Positions 44,395 to 53,427 of a stretch of DNA of 64,000 nucleotides are shown piece by piece. The stretch's first letter is position 1. Each line of letters opens with the position of its first letter. The notes below the pieces were generated by a model. That model did no database searches. It was not told the origin of the DNA and saw nothing but the letters and a program-made list of their open reading frames with translations. Source of the stretch: UBA8401 sp041665525. GTDB lineage: Bacteria; Bacteroidota; Ignavibacteria; UBA10030; UBA8401. Where the stretch lies: NCBI GenBank assembly GCA_041665525.1, contig JBAYIS010000002.1, positions 1 to 64,000 of the forward strand, given 5' to 3'. The position numbers and the translations under genes are program-made.

Positions 44395-44501
44395 AATGAT
44401 TGCTTTTTTATTCACCGCACTGCGCAGACAATGTTCCGGCGATGCCCACACAGGTGCAGCACCGTTGTTTCCGCCGAAAATCCCCCGGCGCGATACGAGT
44501 G

Positions 44502-44999
44502 TTATTTGGAAACACGAACCTGCGCTGCCCGCAACAGTGTGTTGTTCATGGAGTACCCTCTCCGCAATTCATCCACGATCATTCCGGAGTGTACGCCCTG
44601 CGCTTTTACCAGCGAGAGAGATTCATGCTGTGCAGGATCGAACATCCGGCCGACACTTTGGAACGGTACGACCCGATTTGCTTCCAGCAATGAAAGGAAT
44701 TTTTGATGGATGATCCGCATTCCCTTCACGAAGTCGCTATTATTGGATTCCGTCCACTGTTGCGCTTTTTCAATATCATCGATAATCTCCAGCAACCCGC
44801 GGAAAACTTCTCGCTTCCCTTCCTCTGCCATCGTAATCCCGTCCCGCTCGATGCGCCGACGGTAGTTCTTAAAATCAGCCAACGTGCGCAAATTTCGGTC
44901 CCGTTCATTGCTGATCTCAGCCTTGAGCCGTTCGATCTCTCCGGCCCAATCGGCAGGAGGGAGCATGGTATGAACACCATTGGGTATTGTTTGTTCCAT
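44502..44999 (-). CDS. grpE: GrpE nucleotide-exchange factor
   Basis: 165 residues. A long N-terminal coiled coil (about 18-80) with LRTLADFKNYRRRIERD and the C-terminal beta domain VGRMFDPAQHESLSLV and VVDELRRGYSMNNTLLRAAQVRVSK give a full GrpE. It releases ADP from DnaK. The ribosome site AAGG lies 8 bp upstream of ATG. No dnaK is in the window, so it may be a second copy; it is also distant from cbpA. Confidence 0.92.
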   Translation of the reverse strand: MEQTIPNGVHTMLPPADWAGEIERLKAEISNERDRNLRTLADFKNYRRRIERDGITMAEEGKREVFRGLLEIIDDIEKAQQWTESNNSDFVKGMRIIHQKFLSLLEANRVVPFQSVGRMFDPAQHESLSLVKAQGVHSGMIVDELRRGYSMNNTLLRAAQVRVSK

Positions 45000-45011
45000 A
45001 AAACACCTTAA

Positions 45012-45434
45012 TTATTTTTTTTCGATGATATGCTGCAGTTCTTCAATCTTTTTCCCGTCTTCCACTGTCTGCTCGGCGAGTTCCACATAATCCTTCGATA
45101 AGTCCAGGAGCTCTTCTTCTGTTTTTTTCTCCACATTCATTACAGCATTACTTGCCATGGTATTGGATACAACCAGCTCGTTGATTTTTATGTGAAGTGA
45201 TGCGGAAAAATGGTTAAAGGACCTCTGAATAATGAACAGATAGAGGAATGTCACACCAAAAATGATATCGCCTATGCGTGCGTGGATATCCTGCGTAAAG
45301 AAATGATTGTCCGTCCACCAATATGCCACCATGCACATTGCAATGATGAACGTAATGGAGTTACCAAGAATGGCTGTTGCGTACGAGGTTACGATCTCGA
45401 AGCCGCGCTCTGAATGTTTGTATAAATGTTTCAT
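45012..45434 (-). CDS. Low-affinity iron permease-like membrane protein (PF04120)
   Basis: 140 residues. Two or three hydrophobic segments (IVTSYATAILGNSITFIIAM at about 14-33; IIFGVTFLYLFIIQRSF at about 58-75) are followed by the typical IQRSFNHFSASLHIKINELV and an acidic coiled-coil tail. The family was named from yeast Fet4 but small bacterial members are not proven iron transporters. It ends 12 bp before grpE; the two are probably co-transcribed. Confidence 0.75.
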   Translation of the reverse strand: MKHLYKHSERGFEIVTSYATAILGNSITFIIAMCMVAYWWTDNHFFTQDIHARIGDIIFGVTFLYLFIIQRSFNHFSASLHIKINELVVSNTMASNAVMNVEKKTEEELLDLSKDYVELAEQTVEDGKKIEELQHIIEKK

Positions 45435-45503
45435 TGGTCTTTTTTCCTGTTTGTTGGAAGCTCTTCTGTGACGGCAGCCGTTAAAAGAAATGTCCGGTAT
45501 TCA

Positions 45504-45995
45504 CTATTTTCGCTCGCGACTGCGGGGTTGTTTCTCTTCCCACTCCGGCCGATTGGTGGAACGCTTCTTCTTCCATTTGAGATGTTCCGGATGGTTCTTA
45601 TTGATAAAATATTTTTCGTCCCGGCTGTCCCGGATCACGGATTGATTCCGGTGTGCACGGTACGCTGCATATCGTGATCGGTTCGCGGTATGGTTTTTGT
45701 ACGGCGCGCGCTCATTTAAAATGATTTTATAGGTGGAGAACAGATTGTAATGACGGTACCGCAGCGGGAGTGAAAACGCTCCGATCCAGCGTCCATTCTC
45801 GAAATAAAAGAATCTTCGTTCGGAGACGTAATAATACACTTCGATCTCCGGCATATAGTAATATTCGACATAATCATATCCTGTGGGTCCCCACTCCGGT
45901 TGATTGCCGATATTGAAACTGAAAGTAATGCTCCCCTGTCCACTGACCAGCGTGCAAAGAAATAATACGGCAAGAATTGAAATTACGGTACGCAT
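45504..45995 (-). CDS. Exported Tyr/Arg-rich hypothetical protein
   Basis: 163 residues: signal peptide 1-19 (...LVSGQG), a Tyr-rich central part with YDYVEYYYMPEIEVYYYVS and FYFENGRWI, and a very basic C-terminal half. The pattern resembles small periplasmic proteins of unknown role that accompany envelope stress genes in this phylum. AAGGAAGG precedes the ATG. No catalytic residues are evident. Confidence 0.6.
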   Translation of the reverse strand: MRTVISILAVLFLCTLVSGQGSITFSFNIGNQPEWGPTGYDYVEYYYMPEIEVYYYVSERRFFYFENGRWIGAFSLPLRYRHYNLFSTYKIILNERAPYKNHTANRSRYAAYRAHRNQSVIRDSRDEKYFINKNHPEHLKWKKKRSTNRPEWEEKQPRSRERK

Positions 45996-46057
45996 AAAGT
46001 CCTTCCTTATATTTTTTCCATTTTTCTTCCGCTCTTCTCAGGTGCTGCGGTACTTCG

Positions 46058-46630
46058 TCAGCGTACTCTATAGGTAAAATGAACGATCCGGGAGAATCCA
46101 TTGGCATTCACATTCATGGTAAGATGATATTTCCCTTTTTCTTTGAGCGTAATGCCGAGACCGAAGTGATTCATGGTCCGTATGAGATCTACGGATTGTT
46201 TTTTCTTGGACGGAGATATGATCTCCAGTGATACGCTTGGATCAACGATCTCGCTGCCGCTGGTCGAATCGGTTACATCGGCGATGATGAAATGCGTCCC
46301 TGCCATCATCAAACGTGTCGTTTCCCTATCCATCGCCATGTTCACTTTTGTGGGATCGGTCTCCTTTTCCGGCTCATAGACTTCCATTCCCATCAGTTTC
46401 TGTTCCATCTTCCCGGTGATGGCCGTTTTGCGCCGCTGTTGTGTAATCAACCAAAACCGCATATGCAGACCTTCAACGGTAGTGTCCACGGCCGTTTTCC
46501 CTATCAAGACCGATATATCGATCCTCTCCATCTCTTTCTTCGCCGTTGTATCACGGACTGCTTGTCCGTACAGTGGAATGGTGAAGAGCGCCATCAGTGC
46601 CGTACAGAGCATTATCCATACTCGAATCAT
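46058..46630 (-). CDS. Exported hypothetical protein
   Basis: 190 residues: signal peptide (1-22, ...PLYGQ), then a mixed beta region rich in Met/Lys/Thr and a C-terminal beta-sandwich-like segment (SLEIISPSKKKQSVDLIRTM, MNHFGLGITLKEKGKYHLTM) suggestive of a periplasmic binding or copper-chaperone-like fold. AAAGGAA lies upstream. It is not assigned to a family. Located between the OYE gene and the Tyr-rich gene. Confidence 0.55.
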   Translation of the reverse strand: MIRVWIMLCTALMALFTIPLYGQAVRDTTAKKEMERIDISVLIGKTAVDTTVEGLHMRFWLITQQRRKTAITGKMEQKLMGMEVYEPEKETDPTKVNMAMDRETTRLMMAGTHFIIADVTDSTSGSEIVDPSVSLEIISPSKKKQSVDLIRTMNHFGLGITLKEKGKYHLTMNVNANGFSRIVHFTYRVR

Positions 46631-46681
46631 TATCCGTTTCCTTTCAGTGCAATGCGCGCTTATGTATGTTATATCGTTTTC

Positions 46682-47770
46682 TCAGGAACCGTATACAGGG
46701 TAGTCCGTGTATCCTTTTGCTCCCGGTGTATAGAATGTTTCTGTTCGCAGATCGGTGGAAAGGGATTCGCCTTTGGTGATCCGTTGTACCAGATCGGGAT
46801 TGTTAATGAACGGCCTGCCGAACGAGATCAGATCGGCAATGCCGGACTTCACGTCCTCTTGTGCCCGTACCTTTGTATAGCCGCCGCCAAGAATGAGAGT
46901 GCCGCGGAACCGTTTTCTGATATCCTTTTTGACCTTCGACGGGACTTTGGGTGCTCCCATGCTGTGGTGATCGACAATATGGATATATTGAATACCAATG
47001 CGGTTGATCTCGTCGGAAAGATAACTGTATGTTCTGGCGATGTCGGGATACGGCATCATATCACCCGCTGTGCCATACGGTGACAAACGGATTCCGATGC
47101 TGTGCCTGCCGATGGAATCTGCTGTACACTGCAAAATCTCCAGCAGAAACCGGCAGCGATTCTTGACGGATCCACCGTACAGATCGGTGCGGAGATTCGT
47201 TACAGGAGAAAGGAACTGTTCCAGCAGATACCCGTTGGCGCCGTGAAATTCCACACCGTCAAATCCGGCATGGATTGCATTGATGGCAGCGGTGATGAAT
47301 TCCTGACGCGTATGTCCAATCTCATCCATATTCATTTCCACCGGAACGGGATATTCCTGAAGACCTGCAGTATCGGTCCACATTGTTCCCGCCGGTTTCA
47401 CCGCAGAAGGAGCGATGATCATTGCAGTATCGGGCATATTATCCCGATGGCTGATCCGACCGGTATGCATCAACTGAAGGAATATCTTTCCTCCTGCGGC
47501 ATGGACAGCATGTGTGGTTTTCTTCCATCCGTCCACTTGCGTTTCGTTAAAGATCCCGGGAATCCGACTGTATCCCAGTCCGTTAGGTGACGGTGATGTT
47601 CCTTCGGTGATAATGAGACCTGCCTCCGCACGCTGTCCGTAGAATTCTGCCATCAGGTCGTTCGGAAGATTGTTCGTCGCGCGCGACCGCGTCATGGGTG
47701 CCATCACAATCCGGTTCTTCAGCTCGATTGTTCCTAGTTTGTATGGACTTAATAAACCTACTGTCTTCAT
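46682..47770 (-). CDS. Old Yellow Enzyme-type NADH:flavin oxidoreductase
   Basis: 362 residues of TIM-barrel OYE. LGTIELKNRIVMAPMTRSRA (FMN-binding Thr), IITEGTSPSPNGLGYSRIPG, QLMHTGRISH, and FHGANGYLLEQFLSP (active-site His-x-x-Asn) are typical of the classical NemA group. These enzymes reduce alpha/beta-unsaturated carbonyls, nitro compounds and other electrophiles with NAD(P)H. GNDLVQRITKGE-like C-terminal block binds FMN phosphate. Cytoplasmic; AAAGGAA before the ATG. Confidence 0.92.
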   Translation of the reverse strand: MKTVGLLSPYKLGTIELKNRIVMAPMTRSRATNNLPNDLMAEFYGQRAEAGLIITEGTSPSPNGLGYSRIPGIFNETQVDGWKKTTHAVHAAGGKIFLQLMHTGRISHRDNMPDTAMIIAPSAVKPAGTMWTDTAGLQEYPVPVEMNMDEIGHTRQEFITAAINAIHAGFDGVEFHGANGYLLEQFLSPVTNLRTDLYGGSVKNRCRFLLEILQCTADSIGRHSIGIRLSPYGTAGDMMPYPDIARTYSYLSDEINRIGIQYIHIVDHHSMGAPKVPSKVKKDIRKRFRGTLILGGGYTKVRAQEDVKSGIADLISFGRPFINNPDLVQRITKGESLSTDLRTETFYTPGAKGYTDYPVYGS

Positions 47771-47817
47771 TTTGTAATTCCTTTCACTATTTTCAAACAG
47801 ACTTCCGGCTACGCACT

Positions 47818-49029
47818 TTAAAATGAAATTCCCGCTTGTGCAACGAGTAGGATTCGAATTTTCCGTTCTATGGGAATGAATGGATCCACCTCAATCCCGA
47901 TATTTATTTTTTTTGTGAAACCGATATTGAAGATTCGAACTAATTCAGCAAGATCGAGAAACATGGAGGTCGCGAATCCTCCTCTTCCCGGACCAACATC
48001 AACGGGAGAATTCACGCCGAACATTCCTATGCCTCCGCTCACGGGAAACCTGTCCCCAGATTTCGAATCGATAAAATAGAGCCGGATCATAGCACTGGAA
48101 TTTCCGTACTCAATCGGGTCATCAGCTCTCGTATCAAATAGTACTTTGGGTACTGCAAGTGAGAATCCCAACTCCATCGTTGGTCCCCGCACACGATAAT
48201 ACTGCGTTAAACTGTTTGAGCGATCTACTGCTCCTATTTTGATGATATAATCTGGCTCAATTCGGATCCCGAGTATTGCCCAGTCCGGCAATGAATCCAC
48301 CGGTACCAGAACTTCGTCCAGTTCTTCAGGACGGATGTTGGCATACGCACCGTATGCTGTCCGGTATTGAATAAACATTAAACGATCTTTCAGAATATTA
48401 CCATGACTGCGAAACGTCAACACACGACGTTCATAAGAAGGGACTGGTATGCCGTCCCGCAGAACTATTGATGTTGTGATCCTCAAGAACTGCGGACCCA
48501 TCAACGGACGGATACTATCGCGCTGGAACATCACTTTAAGATTCCGCACCTGAGAGCGGTCCAAAGTAACGGCAGTCCGGATATCCGAACTGCCAGTAAA
48601 AGGGATATGCCTTACAAATCTGCTCAATTGTTCGACATCTTGATTCTCTTCCACCGTCACAATGCAGTCAGTTTCGTACCGAAACCGGCGTCCTTCAGAA
48701 TCCTTTACATTCAATCGGATTGGATATAAGCCCGGCGTTACTGTTTGAGGGATTACTGTTTCATATTTCAACCGTCCGATAGAACGAAACGTTGTTCCTT
48801 CAATCAGCAGTATTGGAGAGATGATCCCTGCGGTCGCGGTATTGTCGTTCCGCTGAATGACCAGCAGAACTGTATCACCAGGGAAGTAGATCGATTTATC
48901 AACGCTGATGTCGATCCTTTCATCTTCCTCCGTTGATTGCAGCAGTACAGAAGTCTTTGATTGACTGCGGATGAATAACATTCCAAAGAGCATCATCAAC
49001 AAATATTTTATCAATAATGCTTTTATCAT
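47818..49029 (-). CDS. Exported hypothetical protein with beta-sandwich N-terminus
   Basis: 403 residues. A signal/anchor segment (about 5-22) leads into an Ig-like or MG2-like region (DERIDISVDKSIYFPGDTVL; VTPGLYPIRLNVKDSEG) and a long beta-rich part whose final strands (LAELVRIFNIGFTKKINIGI and FIPIERKIRILLVAQAGISF) look barrel-like with a terminal Phe. Such a layout would fit an outer-membrane protein with a periplasmic domain. No clear ribosome site and no family name. Confidence 0.5.
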   Translation of the reverse strand: MIKALLIKYLLMMLFGMLFIRSQSKTSVLLQSTEEDERIDISVDKSIYFPGDTVLLVIQRNDNTATAGIISPILLIEGTTFRSIGRLKYETVIPQTVTPGLYPIRLNVKDSEGRRFRYETDCIVTVEENQDVEQLSRFVRHIPFTGSSDIRTAVTLDRSQVRNLKVMFQRDSIRPLMGPQFLRITTSIVLRDGIPVPSYERRVLTFRSHGNILKDRLMFIQYRTAYGAYANIRPEELDEVLVPVDSLPDWAILGIRIEPDYIIKIGAVDRSNSLTQYYRVRGPTMELGFSLAVPKVLFDTRADDPIEYGNSSAMIRLYFIDSKSGDRFPVSGGIGMFGVNSPVDVGPGRGGFATSMFLDLAELVRIFNIGFTKKINIGIEVDPFIPIERKIRILLVAQAGISF

Positions 49030-49058
49030 GGCGGCCCGTCATTTATTGAGAGCGTCTA

Positions 49059-50324
49059 TTAATTCTTTGGCTTACGGTTGTCATCCCTGCCGCTCTTTTC
49101 CGGGATGCCGGATTTTGTTGTATGAGTCCCGAGCAATCCTTTTTCCGTGTAGGCGCCGACCGAGTTTCCCAGCGGCCCGAACGTTCGAGTTGTATCGGGG
49201 AGAGCACCGGATCGATTGACCATTACCGTGATCACATCCGAATCCGTACTGCCTTTCGCACCGGTTACCTTCACTTTAATTTTATGATCCCCATCGGGAA
49301 ACTTCTCCGTATCGAATAGCGCGGACCACACTTGTGTGATTCCGATACGGTTCATGGACACAGATAATCCGCCATCGACCTGCATCACGGCGGAAACGAT
49401 CCCCTTGTCATCCCATACTTTGGCACGGACTTCAACGATTCCCTTCACCACCTGCGATCGATTGATAATCATCACTTTGTCCGCAGGCGAAGTGATCATT
49501 ACGAACGGCCAGTTTCCGATCTGTTTGAATTTCCAGCTGATGACACCACTGTCAATGTTGATGATTGAATATCCGGAAGGACCTTCGGACAACCGGCTGA
49601 GAGACCGTGTGGCGGCATAGATGGTGTGTCCATCATTCGCAATATCATTGTAATGTGTATGGCCGGCATCAACCATAATGACATTGTCGCGTTGGATCAC
49701 TTCCTGTAATTCCGATACCTGGGTGTAACTGTGCATAAAGATGATACTCATCAATCCGGCCTTTGCCGCATTATCAAGATCATTGGTCAGCCATGAATTC
49801 TGTGCATCGCTGATCCCGCTCATCACATCCAGAAAAACGAAATGGTATATATCCACCGAAAAACTCTGGTAGTTCACCGGCTCCAGATATTCGTTATACA
49901 ACGCTGTCCCTTTTTTATGATCCTGCTCGCCGGGAACGGCATACAGTGGCACTTTTAATTCATCCGTAGCTTTCTTAATAAGGCGGTATGCTTGTTGGGT
50001 ATGAGAAAGCACATTGTCGCCCGGTAGAAATGCAAAATTCACCCCATTTTTAATGAATGTATTGATATTGTGAATAATCGATTTGAAATCGGCATAGTTT
50101 TGTTGACCGGCCGTGGTAATATTTAAATCACCAAAATGAACCCAGCTGACGATGCCCGGATTAAGTATAGACGATGTTGCACTGAGAGCGCGGGGATTGA
50201 CCGGCGTAGGACGTGAAGCATTTGATTCCTGCACTGTTTGTGCACGTGCGGCAGACAAGCCCAGAAGAAGGATTGCTGCCACGATCCAAGAAACCGATAA
50301 TGGATACTTTTTATTCTGTTTCAC
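49059..50324 (-). CDS. Exported calcineurin-like metallophosphoesterase with atypical metal motifs
   Basis: 421 residues from GTG at 50324, which has GAGGAG upstream. Signal peptide 1-29 (...AARAQT); phosphoesterase core: VHFGDLN (Asp66; the usual DxH His is Asn68), LPGDNV (Asp103), PGEQDH at 131-136 where GNH[DE] is expected, His198 and GHTH at 221-224. Thus several ligands are replaced. A C-terminal Ig-like beta domain (about 280-385) resembles metallophosphoesterase-associated sandwich domains. Periplasmic or secreted; its activity may differ from canonical members or be lost. Confidence 0.65.
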   Translation of the reverse strand: MKQNKKYPLSVSWIVAAILLLGLSAARAQTVQESNASRPTPVNPRALSATSSILNPGIVSWVHFGDLNITTAGQQNYADFKSIIHNINTFIKNGVNFAFLPGDNVLSHTQQAYRLIKKATDELKVPLYAVPGEQDHKKGTALYNEYLEPVNYQSFSVDIYHFVFLDVMSGISDAQNSWLTNDLDNAAKAGLMSIIFMHSYTQVSELQEVIQRDNVIMVDAGHTHYNDIANDGHTIYAATRSLSRLSEGPSGYSIINIDSGVISWKFKQIGNWPFVMITSPADKVMIINRSQVVKGIVEVRAKVWDDKGIVSAVMQVDGGLSVSMNRIGITQVWSALFDTEKFPDGDHKIKVKVTGAKGSTDSDVITVMVNRSGALPDTTRTFGPLGNSVGAYTEKGLLGTHTTKSGIPEKSGRDDNRKPKN

Positions 50325-50425
50325 TTTTCTCTCCTCTTCATTTGCTCTGATTGGTCTTTTGTATTCAGGAATAATGATGGATGCCGTATTGTGTATTCCA
50401 GCACTATGCCGGCGGCAGAGAATTA

Positions 50426-52093
50426 TTAGTGCAGCTGGTTTAAGGCTGCCATCGATCGGCCGGCGCTGCGGAGTGATTCCGGACAATCCAACCGGTCTGT
50501 ATGGATTTCTATGAAGACAAGTCCGGTTGCAGTGGACGCAGCCGTGAGCGCCAGTTCCAGTTCTCCTTCTGTGTGCACATCAAAACCCGGCGCACCCCCA
50601 AACACTTCTGCCAGCGCATGATACTTCCATGGCTGAATATCGTTGTACGGCCGATCCACAATCATCCGTTCAATAGTATAGCCGTCGTTATTAATCAAGA
50701 TGATAATCGGATTGAGATTGTTCCTGATCATCGTCGATAGGTCCTGGCAGGTCACCTGGAACGATCCGTCCCCCACAAACATTATCACCCTCCGATTCGG
50801 TGCAGCAATACAGGCACCGAGTGTTGCGCCGACCGTATACCCGATGGAACCGTAAAATGTTTGTCCGATGAACGTGGCTCCGTCCGGCATCAGCATTTCT
50901 GCCGCACTGAACAATGCAACACCCGTCTCGGCGATCACTATGGAATCGTTTTTGATGTAATGGCTCATCCGGTCGAAACAGCGTTTGATGGTTAAAGGTT
51001 TTGCCGATTCGGCGGTAAATTGTTCTGTTGACCGGTGAACGCAACTCAACGACGCAGGCTGGATATCAAAAACTGCCGGTTTGCGCTGGTACAGGGCGTT
51101 GGTTAATTCGAGGATGAATTCTTCCAGAAACACGTTCTCATAAACATGATGCTTGATTCTCACACTGTGTTTATTTGCCCTGATAGTTTTCGAGTCGTCT
51201 AAGTGTGTGGAAAATCCTCCCGAATTAAAATCAGTCATGATTCCGCCCAATTGCAGAATGCAGTCGGCATCATCTATGCGCGTGCGGATATACTCACGGC
51301 TGTGGTCCCCCTGGTATAGTCCCATGAACTGCGGATGATGTTCGGAGACGACTGTTTTTCCCAGCATCATGGTAACAAATGGAAATCCCGATTTGTCAAG
51401 AAATGCGGTGAAAGTTTTTTGAAGTTTGTAACGTTGGATCTCTACACCTCCGATCGCTATTGGCATCTGTGCACTATTCACCATCTGCGCCGCTTCTGCA
51501 ATCGCTTCAATAAGCGCCTGCTGATCGCTCATCAAAATTGGTGGAGTACCAAACGGTTCGGGTTCAGAGCATTTCATCATCACCACATCCGATGGAATAC
51601 TGATGTAGACCGGCAGCTGATGTTTGATGCATGAAGTCAGGACACGATCGATCTCCGCGGGAGCGGTTTCCCCGGTCATCAACTGACTGGATGCAACAGT
51701 GATCTTTTCGTACATCCGCAGCGGGATTTGATAATCCCCCAGTGTATGATGCAACAGCGGCCGTGTGCGAAAACTGTCCGTCGATGGAGATCCCGTGATT
51801 ACGACTACCGGAACACGTTCAGCGAACGCACCAGCAACTCCGTTGATCGCACTCAGTTCTCCCACGCCATATGTAGTTGCAAAAGCGCCGATGCCGTGAA
51901 TCCGTGCATATCCGTCTGCCGCATACGCTGCATTCAGCTCGTTACACGTACCGATGTACCGAACATCACTTTCCAGAACGCAATTCAGAAATCCTAGGAC
52001 GAAATCTCCGGGAACCCCGAAAAGATGATCCACACCGATTTCTTTCAAACGTAACAACAGATATTTGGCAACGGTGATCTGTGGACGGATCAT
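50426..52093 (-). CDS. Thiamine diphosphate-dependent 2-keto acid decarboxylase (pyruvate/indolepyruvate decarboxylase group)
   Basis: 555 residues. The PYR domain has FGVPGDFVLGF and the catalytic Glu in CNELNAAYAADGYAR; the central domain is normal; the PP domain has the ThDP motif from GDGSFQVTCQD to NNDGYTIE. This fits PDC/IPDC/KivD enzymes that turn a 2-keto acid into an aldehyde plus CO2. The exact substrate is not clear from sequence. AGAGGGAG precedes the ATG. An alcohol dehydrogenase gene 2 kb upstream could reduce the aldehyde. Confidence 0.9.
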   Translation of the reverse strand: MIRPQITVAKYLLLRLKEIGVDHLFGVPGDFVLGFLNCVLESDVRYIGTCNELNAAYAADGYARIHGIGAFATTYGVGELSAINGVAGAFAERVPVVVITGSPSTDSFRTRPLLHHTLGDYQIPLRMYEKITVASSQLMTGETAPAEIDRVLTSCIKHQLPVYISIPSDVVMMKCSEPEPFGTPPILMSDQQALIEAIAEAAQMVNSAQMPIAIGGVEIQRYKLQKTFTAFLDKSGFPFVTMMLGKTVVSEHHPQFMGLYQGDHSREYIRTRIDDADCILQLGGIMTDFNSGGFSTHLDDSKTIRANKHSVRIKHHVYENVFLEEFILELTNALYQRKPAVFDIQPASLSCVHRSTEQFTAESAKPLTIKRCFDRMSHYIKNDSIVIAETGVALFSAAEMLMPDGATFIGQTFYGSIGYTVGATLGACIAAPNRRVIMFVGDGSFQVTCQDLSTMIRNNLNPIIILINNDGYTIERMIVDRPYNDIQPWKYHALAEVFGGAPGFDVHTEGELELALTAASTATGLVFIEIHTDRLDCPESLRSAGRSMAALNQLH

Positions 52094-52111
52094 ACTCCCT
52101 CTAATTATATT

Positions 52112-52549
52112 CTAAACGTTATCCTTAAACACTTTTTGAATACTCCTGCCCACACTGTCCAGACGCTGACGGAATATTGACTGGAAATGCTCCCGATCAA
52201 TAAGGCGTTGCTCTGAATATACACGGAGGATCCGTTTCAAATCGCTGTTCTGTTGTTCCAATTCATCCACCGCAGTTCCATATTGTACCAATGCCTTCGG
52301 CCCGGCTTCTTCGATCGTTTCTTTGAACGCTGCAATTCTTTTTTCGTTTGCAGCGATGGTCTGTTCTGATTGGTCAACAAAGGACTGCCAGTCATTCAGC
52401 GCCGTTGTTCGATCGTTCTTCACCTCCCGGTGTGCTCCCTCATTCCGATCGATGTCTTTCAAGTATTTTTGTGGAATACCTCCGTTCATCAGCAACAGCG
52501 CTATAGCAACGAACAAGACGAAGACAAATCCAAAATTGAAGAATTTCAT
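52112..52549 (-). CDS. Membrane-anchored coiled-coil hypothetical protein
   Basis: 145 residues: one N-terminal helix (FGFVFVLFVAIALLLMNGG) then a wholly helical, charged region (about 40-140) with heptad-like spacing, predicted to be a coiled coil on the outer side or in the cytoplasm. It overlaps the preceding membrane gene by 4 bp (ATGA). Function unknown. Confidence 0.6.
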   Translation of the reverse strand: MKFFNFGFVFVLFVAIALLLMNGGIPQKYLKDIDRNEGAHREVKNDRTTALNDWQSFVDQSEQTIAANEKRIAAFKETIEEAGPKALVQYGTAVDELEQQNSDLKRILRVYSEQRLIDREHFQSIFRQRLDSVGRSIQKVFKDNV

Positions 52550-52974
52550 TTGTGTTTTCCCCCGCGTTGTACCGTTGCCGGTGTTGCCGTCCCGGCAATT
52601 CGCTGTTTTCGATATTCGCTGAGTAATCCGATAAATCCGACGGAGCTGCCGATAATTCCGGCGGCAAACATCGCCAGGGCTAAATCCAATGCCGGTACGG
52701 CAGTATTCATTTCATACACTCCGAGCACCATTGATAAGAGTCCGAGCACCAGAATGATGAGACCGATTGCATTGGATACAGTGAAATGTTTAGCCGAATT
52801 TTCGAGATGCGCTCCCGGAAAGTATTGTGCCAATCCGTACTGTCTGGCACTCTTCAACAAAACGACCAGGACGGAAAGGACCAGAAACAAATGAACGAAA
52901 CCCCCAATGGAGTTCTGGGTATTTATACCGCCGAGCCACGCAATGAATAGTAGTGCTGCTATGAAATAAAGCAT
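52546..52974 (-). CDS. Four-helix membrane protein with lmo0937-like N-terminal half
   Basis: 142 residues. MLYFIAALLFIAWLGGINTQ and SIGGFVHLFLVLSVLVVLLK (residues 1-42) mirror the two-helix lmo0937 family (51-residue version at 28816-28971). Two further helices (about 68-87 and 94-117) follow, then a basic tail. This looks like a fusion or an extended version of that family. AAGGAG precedes the ATG. Coupled to the coiled-coil gene downstream. Confidence 0.65.
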   Translation of the reverse strand: MLYFIAALLFIAWLGGINTQNSIGGFVHLFLVLSVLVVLLKSARQYGLAQYFPGAHLENSAKHFTVSNAIGLIILVLGLLSMVLGVYEMNTAVPALDLALAMFAAGIIGSSVGFIGLLSEYRKQRIAGTATPATVQRGGKHK

Positions 52975-53011
52975 AGTGAACTCCTTCCTTTAGTTTATAC
53001 CGATGACATTT

Positions 53012-53377
53012 TTATTGAAAATGCCTGCATACTTTCGCAGCGACCTGATCGTCGGACATTTCCGGCGCTGTGACGATTCCGGCAATGTGCTCGCCGAGCG
53101 TATTGCCCGGCAGTCGGACACTCAATTCAACTTTTTCCTCGCCCGGTCCCAGAATCAATACCGACTCCGCCCCGTGCAGAGCCGAAACGATCCGTTCATA
53201 ATATGCATTGAGATGACTGGCAGAATTATATTTTAACAGGTCTTCGCTGTTCGTTCCCCCGTCATTCACATCGGTCTCTTCATTCGCAATAACCGACCGT
53301 ATTTCATGACCAACGTCCGTCAACCGTACGATCACTGCTTTGTGACAATCGATCCACACTCCAACATTATGTTCCAT
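53012..53377 (-). CDS. Small protein resembling eRF1-domain-like 'translational machinery' proteins
   Basis: 121 residues. VGVWIDCHKAVIV at the N-terminus, the helix HLNAYYERIVSALHGAESVL and the ILGPGEEKVELSVRL block resemble the small bacterial proteins related to release-factor-like (eRF1 domain 3) folds, often found in stress gene clusters. The name is based on the general pattern, not on a search. The ribosome site is weak (GAAG). It lies between ADH/lipoprotein and the lmo0937-like gene. Confidence 0.5.
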   Translation of the reverse strand: MEHNVGVWIDCHKAVIVRLTDVGHEIRSVIANEETDVNDGGTNSEDLLKYNSASHLNAYYERIVSALHGAESVLILGPGEEKVELSVRLPGNTLGEHIAGIVTAPEMSDDQVAAKVCRHFQ

Positions 53378-53427
53378 ACTGTCGCTTCTTTTCTTTTATA
53401 CTTTCAATGGTAAAATCGGTAATCCGA

